NCBI GenBank assembly: GCA_964020155.1
Contig: OZ026567.1
Span: 1,321,693 to 1,385,692, forward strand
Origin: Chondrilla cf. caribensis
Lineage: Eukaryota > Porifera > Demospongiae > Chondrillida > Chondrillidae
Length of the DNA: 64,000 bases
Reading direction: 5' to 3'
Shown here: piece after piece, positions 1-10,047 of the stretch
How the letters are laid out: every line of letters starts with the position of its first letter
Numbering within the stretch: position 1 is the first letter of the stretch
Program-made: the position numbers and the translations under genes
The notes under the pieces: model-generated
Databases searched by the model: none
What the model was told of the DNA's origin: nothing
What the model saw: only the letters and a program-made list of their open reading frames with translations

Positions 1-3000
1 AATGTAGTACCAAGGCTTTCCTCAGATCTGAAGTTTGTGTCTGTGTCCAGGCTGCCATAATTGTTGGATAAAATATTTGTCTATGTTGGGGATTAATGTT
101 CAATAGAAAGCTTTTAATCTACATATAGAATATCAGATATAGTTAGGAGAAACATAGCATGATCTAATTACCTGTATATGTAAGGTCTCTCTTAATGTTG
201 CCACGACAGCCTTGAGTTCCTCAATTTGTTTCTTCAGTGCTTTCATTTCAGCTGAGACAGTGTTTTTCAACTCATCTTGACCATCCTTGAGTCTGTGAAT
301 ATCTTTCTGGATACTTTTCAGCTGGTCTTGTTTAACTTGTTCACGTCTAAAATTGCATACTTTGACTTATGGGGTGCCATTTGTGTAAAAAAATGGCTAC
401 TGTTTGCAGCGCACATATCAGTGATATATCTAAATATCAGTCGATATTTATAAATTTCCATTGATATTTATGATCAGTTGAGGTCACATGAGGTCATGTG
501 ACCATCATACCATATGTTGGCTCAAATGTGATCTCAGTGATGAATTCATGTGAGAGAGGGTTGTGAAATATTAATGAGCACATGGTGCTGATCTCAGCAA
601 GTGCTATATATATATATATATATATATCAAAATGGCTGAAGTTTTGTCCAGTAGTATCAATGGGCCTGGAAGACCCTCACTTGAAATCAGTGAAGAAAAT
701 GTATTTATTATCAATGCGATTTTCAAAATGCAAAGTAGCAGTAAATGGTAAAATCTTAGGCCTCCTTTTCCCAAATGGTCTGAATCTCCTTGGCTTGAGG
801 AGAATGAGGATTAATTAGGAGATTATGAGAATTAGGAAAATGAGACAAGCTTTGCTCTGCACTACGACTGTTGAGTTGTCTACGATTTCAAACAAGTAAT
901 TCAACTTCAAAAACTTGTGGAGCTGCTGCCCCCGCACTTGAATTACTTGGATGTCTTTATTAGGTTCAGAAGAACCTTCGCTGAAGTTATTACATTTAGT
1001 GGAGCTTCAGCGCACAAATTCCAGCCCAACTTCTAATTGTCGGCGTTCAAAATCGGCCATCTAAAAATTCTCTTACTTCTTCCATTGTTGAACCACTGAA
1101 ATCAGCACCGTGTGCTCAATAATATTTCACAACCCCCTCTCATGATCACATGAAATCACCACTGCGATCACACTTGAGCCAACACATAATAGTATGATGG
1201 TCACATGACCTCATGTGACCTCGACTGATCACAAATATCAGCTGATATTTATTATAGTATCACATCCATTGATATTTATAAATATCAATGGATGTATAAT
1301 AAATATCAGTTGATATAATAATATATTGATGGATATTTAATGAATATCAGTTGATATTTATAAATATTCGGACTTCTAACTCAATTTCGAATTTCTAACT
1401 CAAACTACTTGTTCCCCTGCAGATAACGTTTCAAGCAAAATAAACATACCCGAACTCTTTATCCATGTTTCTACTTTACATTTTTAGTTCAAATATCTCA
1501 GATATCACCAGACTTCTTGTATATGAAGAAGAAATGCATACAACCGACGACACCTTGGCAATGGTGATGGGTATCAACTGCCCTATTGGTGGAAGTTTAG
1601 GTTAAACTTAATAGCTATGTCAGTTGCATTGTTTTCTGTCTTTCATACAATTTCGCAGAATTGAAAAAGCAACCGTTTAATTTAATATATTGTTTCATTG
1701 CAACAAGGTCACATGAGTTAAACGTTATGTCATTGTTGATGTAATTCACAAGAATATGGCAATATACTTCTTTAATTAATGGCACATTTTGCAAATGCTA
1801 TTGTGATTCTTCTGGGACAAGCATGATTATCAGGTGAACTGCTTGTAACCTGCCTACAAATTAGGTGATTTAATTGTTTACATAACTTAAAAACCACAAG
1901 GTAATAGATAACTACACAGATGTTGACATGTCATACCTGCGATAACTAGACCTTCTTTCTATTTCCGGTTCCAGAGTAATTATTCCCGAATCCAGTGATT
2001 GTAGTGATGCAGGTCTTGAATATCCTTGGCCACTGTGTTTTTTGGTAATGCTCAGATGTGCATCAGATGAAACGGATTTTCGAGAATGATATACCTAGAT
2101 AGATTGCAATTAGTAATTTTAATATTGTATATAGCTACAGTGAATGCATGCATGTTATTTAGTGCTATAATATATTATAGTCTACAAATGCAAGCAGACT
2201 AAAATCATTATTATGCACCAATCACATTATGCATGCAAGGGGAAGTATGAAGTAACTGTTGTTGGATGGGTAAAACAGGACTTTACATTATTTAAAATCG
2301 ATTAATTCATATGTAGCTGTATGCTATATAATATTGGTGCTATATAGGAGGATTAATCGATTAACTGATTATAATCAATCCATTTACATTCCAAATCTGA
2401 TTATCATTAATGGTGTAACCAAATTGATTAATCATAGGAAGTAGTTAAGAGAGTGGAGCACCACCCCCACCTTGTCACTCAGGAAGCCACCCCCAGCTTA
2501 TTATCCAAAACGTTCCCTCCATGGATTCAATTTACCCTTCAATAGTACCTGAAATGTGAAAGGACTCAAAAGACTCCACAAGAGTCTATTGGGTGACTAC
2601 TTGGTCTAATAAAGTGGGATTGATCTCCAATTACGCCCACTTTATCACCTCAGGTGATTAATCAATAAAATAATAATCAATCAGTTACTATGTACTGATA
2701 ATCGATTTGAAAATTGCAGGTGATTTCCAGCACTAAACATTATAGTACTGACCAGGCTGTTTAATTTAGTTCATTGTCAATGCATATAAATGGAAAGAAT
2801 AAATATAAAGCATACCTGATCCTTAGAATCTGTGCACTTCTTTACATTTCTCATTGATCTTGAAAGGACATTATCATTATTGCGCTTCGGACTCATCTCC
2901 CATGAATCTGATGCGTCTGATAAGTCTACTTCAACCTATGTTGGTAATAACTGTATATATTAGACTAAGGATGAGATTATAAGATTTATTAATATTTGCC

Positions 3001-4536
3001 AATTTGAAAAATATTGTCATTGATATTAATAACGTAGTCACAACAATTTGTAATTCAATCTCTATTAGTGAATAGCATGCGCTTAAACATACATTATTTA
3101 ATCTATTAACAATGTTGCATAGGAATGTATTCAGCTATTATAGTAATACCATGCAACTACTTAGCCATTCGTATTATCATACCTCTACGTCATCTGCTGA
3201 GTCATCATGAACTTCAATTCTTGGTCTAAACATGTTGGGATCTTGATCAGTATGCTTCAATCCACCAGTGCTATCCTCAGGTGTAGCAACTGACTTCTTA
3301 TGACGTTGAAACAAAGGTGGAATCTTAGATGCTTTTGAATGACTTTGAAATGGCTCCTATATAAATAGGACAAAATTAACAAAATTCATGACAATGTCAT
3401 TGTATAGCATCTTCATTATCCCTAAGTGTACTCCTGTCTATAATAGTATTTCATTTAATCAGACTATGACAATTGCACATTGTCACATATCAGCAACAAT
3501 AGTATTAATTTTTAGTACCAGACTAAGTTCAGTTTTGATTGCATGAAGTTGTATCATAGCCACAACCATAATATTATTAGCATTAGAAGACAGCCGAATA
3601 AATACTGTAACAGCCTTAATCAGGACGTGGTATAGGTCGACAAAGAAATTATGTACTTAATATTTAACCAATGACATGTCAACAATGGTATAATGAAACA
3701 CATCTAGATATAAACTGCTCCATGGAATAATGAAGACGTATGTTTACCACCTCATATATAGCTATATTCGGATTTCCATTTTTCATGTAAATTCCCAAAT
3801 TTTGAAATAAGCCATATATCTGTGAAACATTGCTTCAGAGTGTCCATTACTAAGCTCATCTCAGCAAGGATAGATTCTGATTAACTTCCCAATGCTATGA
3901 TCCCCAATTTTATATTGGGATACATACTATCTATTCAGTACTATAGAAGTTGATATCTACTTCTTCACTGCTTACTTTGTCAGTAATCCTGCTGTGGTTA
4001 ATTTGAAACAGCGTGATTGTGCAGTAAAATACTTGTTGACTTACCTACATTATAGATGCTTTAATTGTTTACATAACTTAAAACCCCAAAGTAAATGATA
4101 CTGGCCTGAATGTTGCAATGTACACGTCATGCCTATATGCATGTTGATATTACTCTGTGGTAATACTAATATTCTCAGTGATCCCCAATGCATGTAGTGT
4201 ATGTACCTGTCCCAGCAATCTTGTTTTCTTATCTCCCTTGCACTCATGTACAAGTTGTTGGTGAGCTTGAGCACAAGTTCTATCATGGTCATAACCAATC
4301 TCAATGGATCTCTCTAATGTCCTCATGAAGGCCTCATAGGTTGACTGTTCCCGGATTAGTTTCAGTAACATTTCTACTGCAGCCACAGGATTATCTTCTG
4401 CACGCTCTTTCAGTTCTCTTCCTTGTTCTTCACTGTACAGGTTGGTTTCAGCAGCTGCCAGATTCAAAAGATTGTATTTGAGAAAACTGCCGAAAAGCCG
4501 TTTCTTTTTGTGAAGTGATTTCAGCTGAGGGTCCAT
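1..4536 (-). CDS. CARD / coiled-coil adaptor gene, copy 1 (partial, runs off left edge)
   Basis: Six exons read right to left: 4207-4536, 3183-3356, 2816-2935, 1937-2094, 172-346 and 1-80 (continuing beyond the window). Splice sites are GT-AG and phases agree at each join, including AG|A between 1937-2094 and 172-346. Exon 1 (110 residues from ATG at 4536) is a six-helix CARD-like domain, with the hydrophobic spacing of the family and the stretch YEAFMRTLERSI. The middle is polar and Ser/Asp rich. Exon 172-346 is a charged heptad coiled coil (DELKNTVSAEMKALKKQIEEL). CARDs mediate homotypic assembly in apoptosis and innate immunity; that role is inferred here. It is a paralogue of the gene at 14920-20609, with roughly 55-60% identity in the CARD. 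Whether ZU5-like and Death domains follow cannot be seen. Fair confidence in the exons, moderate in the CARD call. Confidence 0.72.
410..1257. repeat. Fold-back (long inverted repeat) element in an intron
   Basis: About 175-190 bp arms at 410-600 and 1083-1257 are imperfect reverse complements of each other. Each arm contains a short palindrome; in the left arm GGTCACATGA and TCATGTGACC flank a GG (482-503). The spacer holds a copy of a dispersed repeat (892-1065). The element lies in the intron between coiled-coil exon 172-346 and exon 1937-2094. No coding capacity or transposase is seen, so it is probably a non-autonomous foldback transposon. AT-rich copies of a TGATATTTATAA motif lie at both edges, so the exact ends are not resolved. 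Confidence 0.75.
892..1065 (+). repeat. Dispersed repeat X, copy 1
   Basis: This segment closely matches 32529-32706 and more loosely 6582-6706. Shared landmarks are CACTTGAATTACTTG, CTGAAGTTATTAC, GAGCTTCAGC and AAATCGGCCATCT. An inverted fragment is at about 31970-32040. Its three hosts are different (fold-back arms, a TA-flanked element, a hexosaminidase intron), so X looks like a mobile or captured module rather than part of any one element. It has no coding potential that I can support. Confidence 0.7.
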
Positions 4537-6362
4537 TTCCGGGAATTCTTTCTTGACTTATATTGATCCAGATGTACAATTGACTACAGTGTTATAAAAT
4601 TAAAATAATTGTTATTATACTTTAAAGTTTCCAGATTGAAAGTATTTCACAGAAACTATACACCATGAGGCAAGGCTGACATCACTTGATGTCACAAGTG
4701 AAATTGCTATCGACTACATTACTACTATATTACAGTGCATACAATACAAATAGTGTTCCTCTTCTGCAAAGTTGGTTGATCAAATTCCATAGTCTGCTTT
4801 AGGAACCATACCTAAACACTATGCTGCTTTATAGTTCTGTGCCAGAGGAATCCACGAAGGTTTCAATCTCTCAGAGGCTCTGTAAGGAGAAATTGTAATT
4901 ATTTAGGGCTTGCTCAGGTTCACCCCACACTTGAGTCAATGTGCTACCCAAACAATTTGTATCCGAAGGAAGTCGAAAATGGCCTAAAATGAACATAATA
5001 AGGCCATATCGGGGCCCGCAAGCCATTAAATGTGTGGGTAGGAACTTCTGAGTCCGCTAAGGACTGGAATAATAATAATAGATATTATGTCAAGGTCATA
5101 AAACCTCGCTGACGCTCGGAACTAGCTTAGACAGAGTCTGGAGAGGCTCGTTCAGGCTTGCCCCACACTAGCAAATTGGCGAGGTGCCCGCCAACGCTTC
5201 TGGTGAGGATATGTGTTTGTTTTTAATATGTAGGCCAACAAAATGGCAAGTGTTATTGATCTTTTATGCACTCGTAGCTACGTCTCTTTGAAGGACCAAA
5301 ACTCTTTCCATGACACCCAGATTGTCAGGCATTAGTCGAATTATACAGGCAAACACTGAGTAGGAGGTAAATTTTCAAACACAAATCCCTGATGTCAGTG
5401 TAAAATTTATTCTTAGTCAGCTTCCCCAATGTCAAGATTAAAATTGAAGATGCCGATCGACTGTTAAAAAAGATAATTAAGTCTACCCACAATTTTAACC
5501 ATTAATTCAATATCTCCCAACCCTCTCAAAAGAAGAGTGGGCATCAAAATTCATCTTCGGATGGCGAAAATTGTCATCCATTTTGGAAAGCACTTGATAA
5601 ACATTGTTTACTAGACAGTTCATTGTGACATCGTGATGATGATATTGATGACAAAATTAATACTCAATATAAGATCCAAGCATTTGCGAGGTTCTGAACT
5701 TTGTTCACAACCAGCAGTTTAACTGTACTAAGAGCTAGTGTTGTGCACCTACATTGTGGGATTTGTACCTCTGTATGAAAAGAATGGCTTTCTATAGATG
5801 AAGCTAGCTGTAAGTCCAAACCACAATGTTGTACAGTCATTGCACTTTCAAGGGACATTCTGTGTCTACTAAAGTTTGGATTGTTTATGTCAAAAAAGCC
5901 GAAGTTGAGAAATATACACCAAATATGTTTTGACCCTTGTCTCTGTTTACATATATGACCAAAGTGGGTCTTTTCTCAGATCTGCTCATAATTATAACTA
6001 CTATAGATCACAGTCACTATGAACAAGATTACCAAAGCTCACCTCTTCTAGATAAACTATCCAATTCGTGGCAGTAATGTCAACCCTCTGATTCAGTGAT
6101 TAGACAGAGAAAGGATATTTTCAATAAAAGTTTCTTACACCAGGGAGAGTGAAGAAACTTGATTCTGAATCGTTGCACATAGGGTTATTTCCCAGGTGAA
6201 GTACCTCTTACACAAACTGGAGATCTTCTTAAACAAACTGACCCGTGTGTGGGCAGGCATCACTCAATCATAATAGACCACAAATATGTGCATGGCAAAG
6301 AAAATCAAATCTACTAGGGTATATCCCATATTAATTTTTATTATGGTATTGTTATTATAATA
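4537..6362. other. Intergenic, no gene recognised
   Basis: AT-rich sequence upstream of the CARD gene and downstream of the hydrolase. Two loosely similar stretches rich in GGCTTGC and CCCCACACT lie near 4910 and 5150, possibly an old repeat. The only open frames are short and unsupported. Confidence 0.6.
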
Positions 6363-6898
6363 CAGTAGAACCCCTCATATCCGGGCAGTGTGGGACCAAG
6401 GGGCACCTGTAACTATGAAATTGCCCATAATTATGAAACCAACGATTCATCAGATTTGTATAGCAATGAAGATAGAAAATATGTTATGCATCACTACGGT
6501 ATTAGTAAAACTTTCAATAGCTACTAAAACCTCGTCTTGTATTGCACATTTTTGTAAAAAATGATAAATTTTCCCTCTCAGTAATCGAGTTACATCTTTT
6601 TTAGGTTAGAAAGAATCTTTGCTGAGATGTTAAGCTCAGTAAAGCCGTTGCGCTCGAATTCTAGCCCATTTTCAATTCTCGAATTTTCGAAATCGGCCAT
6701 CTTTGTCGCGCAATATAAATTATAATATAAATTAACTGTTGTGGATATGCATAGGAATTTATATTATATATGGAGCTTATCGTACCAGAAGTTGCAATAC
6801 AAAGAGTACAGTATAGAACTGGCTAACACTTCGAAAAACACTGCCCGGATAACCGAGTTGCCCGTCACTATGGGGACCGGATAAGTGGGGTTCTACTG
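6363..6898. mobile_element. Non-autonomous TA-flanked (pogo/Tc1-mariner type) element
   Basis: The ends are CAGTAGAACCCC at 6363 and GGGGTTCTACTG ending at 6898, perfect inverted repeats over 12 bp, followed by further similarity (ATCCGG boxes). A TA dinucleotide flanks each side (6361-6362, 6899-6900), as expected for the TA target-site duplication of pogo and Tc1/mariner families. The 536 bp length and absence of a reading frame mark it as a MITE. The interior includes a diverged copy of dispersed repeat X (6582-6706). Confidence 0.85.
6582..6706 (+). repeat. Dispersed repeat X, copy 2 (diverged)
   Basis: It shares TTTTTTAGGTTAGAA, a CGAATTCTAGCCCA block and AAATCGGCCATCTTT with the copies at 892-1065 and 32529-32706, and is followed by a similar AT-rich tail ending near TAGGAATTTATATTATATA. 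It lies inside the TA-flanked element. Confidence 0.55.
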
Positions 6899-7220
6899 TA
6901 TAGTTGACAGCTACATGCAAGTAAAATCAAATTTTATCGACAATAATATTGTTCACTACCATTATTAATAATATTCAAAATAATAATATTGTTGGAATAT
7001 AATTATAATAGATTACTGCAGGACATTTTCGAGAACTATATATGTAGCTGCTAATAACTTAATACCAATAATATTATGGCTTCTTGACTTGTTTTGATTT
7101 AATTTAGATATGTATACAAGTACATCAACAATTTTATTATGATACATACAACAAGCAATAGGATCACAATTATACATTTTAGCATTAAAATATAACAGTA
7201 TATAGATCAACGCTTTGTCA

Positions 7221-8795
7221 TCATTTGATTTCAAGAATATTAATATGCGATAATGTTGAATTGTTGACAGAGTAATGTTCCCTCAGTCCGTCCACGTAGA
7301 TCCACTCCATGACCCTCGCTGGGGAGAGGAGCTTGCAGTAATGCATACCAGCAGCGGCTTGGACATAGTAATGATCGGGAGTGCATAAAATGGCCGATGA
7401 CACCTCAATAATGTCCCCTCCTGTTGAATTCTTTGCTTTGGTGTACTTCAAGCTGTGGTAGATCCACAATGGTCCTGCATTGTACGGCCCCCTGTCCTTT
7501 ACCATTACCATTGGGACCCCGTATCGGGTGAAACGAGACAGTGTATCAGGACCGGCATTCTTCATAGCCCAGTTGTAGCTCAAGCGATTCACCTCAGCAC
7601 ATAGAGAAGGGCTGTCCGTAACATTGAAGTCGACTTTACCATAGCCAGCTGCCTCCAGGAATACCTGTCTTGATTTGATTTTTGCCCGGATCTCCTTAGC
7701 AGAATTTGAGAAGAAACCAGTGTCGAGTTTGTCACCTTCTTCATAGACATTGTCCGACACACTCTGCGAGTGTAGCATGCAGGAGTTGGATGGTTTGGAG
7801 CAGTTGTTGAGGATGTGAGGAAGGGGAACGGGAATTCGAATCTGAGACTCAGGGTGGAATTGATCAGCATCGTCCACTGTCCCCTCCTTCAGACCAGCAA
7901 TAGAGGACACAGCTGTGGGCGTCCAAGGAGAGCCAAGTGTACAAGCAGGACTTGGTGGGTTATCATAGCAGGGAGGTTTGAAGTGGTAAGATGCCTCCAA
8001 ACTGTAAGCACTCAACAGAGGTTGTAAAAACACTCCAGTGGTAGAAACGCCTTTGTCGATAACTGCTATTGAGGACGTATTGCCGAGGTACACAGAGATA
8101 AATGCAGACACGTACATTGCAACAGTGGAGTGAGCATCGTCAAAGCTTATTTCTGCTTTCAAGTCTCGCTCTCGAACGAGGAGAGGCATACTACCTGAAG
8201 CAAACTCAAAATGGTTCATCCCCTGGACAACGATTACAGGAAATGTTGCCACGGCAACCTGTCTGTCCGGTGCTATGGCAATCCTGTGATAGTACTCCTC
8301 CATCATTCTAGACACTCGATTCAATCCATCCAGTTCTCCCCCTATGGCCATGGTGGGCACAGGATAGCTGTCGTTACGATGTTTACGAAGGAGAAAAGAT
8401 CCCATTAGAATTTGGCCTGCTGCACTCTTTGCATTGTTCTTTACGTAGTCCTGCAACACAGCTCCTCCAAGGGAGTGTCCACCGAAGAAGACCTTGACGT
8501 CAGACTTCATTCCTTGCGAAGACATGGCTTGCAATACGTTGGCGATGCCTTTCGACAGAACTAGCGGTTCGGCAATATCACCGAGAAATTCGGGGATTCC
8601 TACCCAAAGAGGTTCGTAGCAGGCGTCTTGAATAGCTCTGGCGAGCGGGACGTACTGGTTAGGCTTTATCTGAGCTCCTTGGACAAGAACGAAAGCTATT
8701 TCTTCGCCAGCAGTTTTCGTGGGTTTGAGAATTACATCACCGCCCCAGGCTCGACCAAGAAGAGTCAACGAGAGGAATAATAGAGCTTTAGACAT
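7221..8795 (-). CDS. Secreted alpha/beta hydrolase, copy 1 (524 aa)
   Basis: A single-exon reading frame from ATG at 8795. Residues 1-18 form a signal peptide (hydrophobic run, then GRAWGG). The N-terminal half is an alpha/beta-hydrolase fold: the nucleophile elbow is GGHSLGG with Ser108, a likely acid is Asp156 in GGELDGL, and a likely general base is His195 in GMNHFEF. It is followed by a Cys-containing extension of about 290 residues with several NxS/T sites, which I do not recognise. It probably hydrolyses an ester or lipid in the secretory or lysosomal lumen; the substrate is unknown. Nearly identical to the gene at 23606-25171, except that the last residues after NNSTLS differ because the duplication ends there. 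Divergent from the HYKK pseudogene. Confidence 0.9.
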   Translation of the reverse strand: MSKALLFLSLTLLGRAWGGDVILKPTKTAGEEIAFVLVQGAQIKPNQYVPLARAIQDACYEPLWVGIPEFLGDIAEPLVLSKGIANVLQAMSSQGMKSDVKVFFGGHSLGGAVLQDYVKNNAKSAAGQILMGSFLLRKHRNDSYPVPTMAIGGELDGLNRVSRMMEEYYHRIAIAPDRQVAVATFPVIVVQGMNHFEFASGSMPLLVRERDLKAEISFDDAHSTVAMYVSAFISVYLGNTSSIAVIDKGVSTTGVFLQPLLSAYSLEASYHFKPPCYDNPPSPACTLGSPWTPTAVSSIAGLKEGTVDDADQFHPESQIRIPVPLPHILNNCSKPSNSCMLHSQSVSDNVYEEGDKLDTGFFSNSAKEIRAKIKSRQVFLEAAGYGKVDFNVTDSPSLCAEVNRLSYNWAMKNAGPDTLSRFTRYGVPMVMVKDRGPYNAGPLWIYHSLKYTKAKNSTGGDIIEVSSAILCTPDHYYVQAAAGMHYCKLLSPARVMEWIYVDGLREHYSVNNSTLSHINILEIK

Positions 8796-8981
8796 GATAC
8801 AAGCGTAAGGGACAAGGCTATTGGCAATAGGTCAAATATCAACGAACAACAGTAACACGAAGCTAGCTGGAGCTGTGTTGCGCAATTGACACGGCCACGA
8901 GCAAAATGGCGGATGTTGTCAACCGCTAACGGATTGTGCACGTTTACTTCATCGTTCTGTTTACTTCGCATAAGGAATTAT
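8796..8981. promoter_or_regulatory. Bidirectional promoter, hydrolase / HYKK copy 1
   Basis: Only 186 bp separate the hydrolase ATG from the favoured HYKK ATG (8982). The interval holds an inverted CCAAT-type box (CTATTGGCAATAGG near 8818-8831) and a YY1-like AAAATGGCGG (8903-8912), both typical of TATA-less animal promoters. An upstream in-frame ATG at 8886 overlaps this interval; I prefer 8982 because homology to the kinase family begins only after it. The same layout is at 25172-25357. Confidence 0.55.
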
Positions 8982-9530
8982 ATGCCGCGAACGCCAAGTG
9001 TACTCCCGAATGTCTTGGAGAAGATTATATTGTCCAAGTATCAATTCAAAGAAGTCAATGCGGAGTCCTTCAAAGAACTGGACAGTTTTAGTGACAGAAA
9101 TTACTCGTTTTCCGGTAAATTCTCCGAGGACAAGAGTTTTGAGCATTTTGTACTGAAAATTGTAAACAGTGAAGACTCTGAAAGTCATGTTTTAGTGGAA
9201 GGGACGTTATCTGCTATGCAGTGTGCAAATGTCAACAATGTCCGTTGTCCCTTGCCCATTCAGACTAAAGAGGACACCACTTGTGTCAGGGTGAGTCTTG
9301 AGGATCTCAGTGAAGGACGTGTTGGAGTAAAGGAGCCATATTTGGATGTAAATCCTCAAGAGTTGTGTTTCTGTGTGTTCATAATGACGTTCATTGAGGG
9401 GACACAGTTGTTTCTTCTGCCAAAGTCTGATCGTGTCCTCTACAACTTTGGAGCTCTAGCTGGAAAACTGAATTCAATCTGGAAGGTGTGTGCATGCATG
9501 CATGTGCAACGTATATGTCTGTGTGTGTGT

Positions 9531-9580
<50 letters not shown>

Positions 9581-10047
9581 ATGTGCAACGTATATGTCTG
9601 TGTGCATGTGTGTGTGTGTGCATGTGCGTGCGTGCGTGCGTGCATGCATGTGTACATGTGCGATACACATGTCTCTGTAGAACGCACTGTTACTCCCATG
9701 GACCCTATAACCCCTGTGTTTGTGTATGTTTACAAAGATACTACCTCAACGATACCACAAGGTGGATTTTACCAATCTCCTTTCTTCAGAATTTCCATCA
9801 TCCAGGGACAGATGAAAGAGAACCATCAAATTGGCACTTGCAGAGTTTGCCTCATCTGTGTCATCTGCTCAAAACAGAGTACTTTAGAGATTCTGAACTG
9901 ACTCCACTCATCCGAAATGGAATTGCAGTTTATGAAAAATTTGTAATGAACCAATTGAACATTTTAACCTGGGGAGTTATTCATAGTAATTTCCATGATA
10001 TGAATGTTCTTTGTCATGAAGGCAACATCGAGAATATATATACTTAG
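8982..10047 (+). pseudogene. HYKK-like: Hydroxylysine-kinase-like pseudogene (copy 1, truncated)
   Basis: Exon 1 is 8982-9485 and exon 2 starts at 9790 after a TG-rich intron. The reading frame matches the intact copy at 25358-26925 up to the EGxIENI codons (about 10038), then enters satellite A and stops at 10045-10047. The predicted product is about 253 residues and lacks the metal-binding VVDFMDV segment and all of the C-terminal lobe. In addition, the catalytic loop reads HSNFHDMN instead of HSDFHDMN: a G-to-A change at 9988 replaces the catalytic Asp by Asn. Both defects argue for loss of kinase activity. The promoter and first exon are otherwise well preserved, so decay is recent. Confidence 0.88.
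9518..9658 (+). repeat. (TG)n microsatellite in HYKK copy 1 intron
   Basis: An interrupted TG tract with CATG-rich breaks, including a duplicated GCAACGTATATGTCTGTGTG segment. It starts shortly after the splice donor at 9486. Much shorter than the equivalent tract in copy 2. Confidence 0.9.

Noticed and set aside
5664..5858. 64-codon minus-strand frame
   Set aside because: No homology, motif or splice context that I can support.
8886..8981. Upstream ATG extending HYKK copy 1 by 32 residues (25262 in copy 2)
   Set aside because: The extra residues overlap the shared promoter, contain the YY1-like box and show no family similarity.
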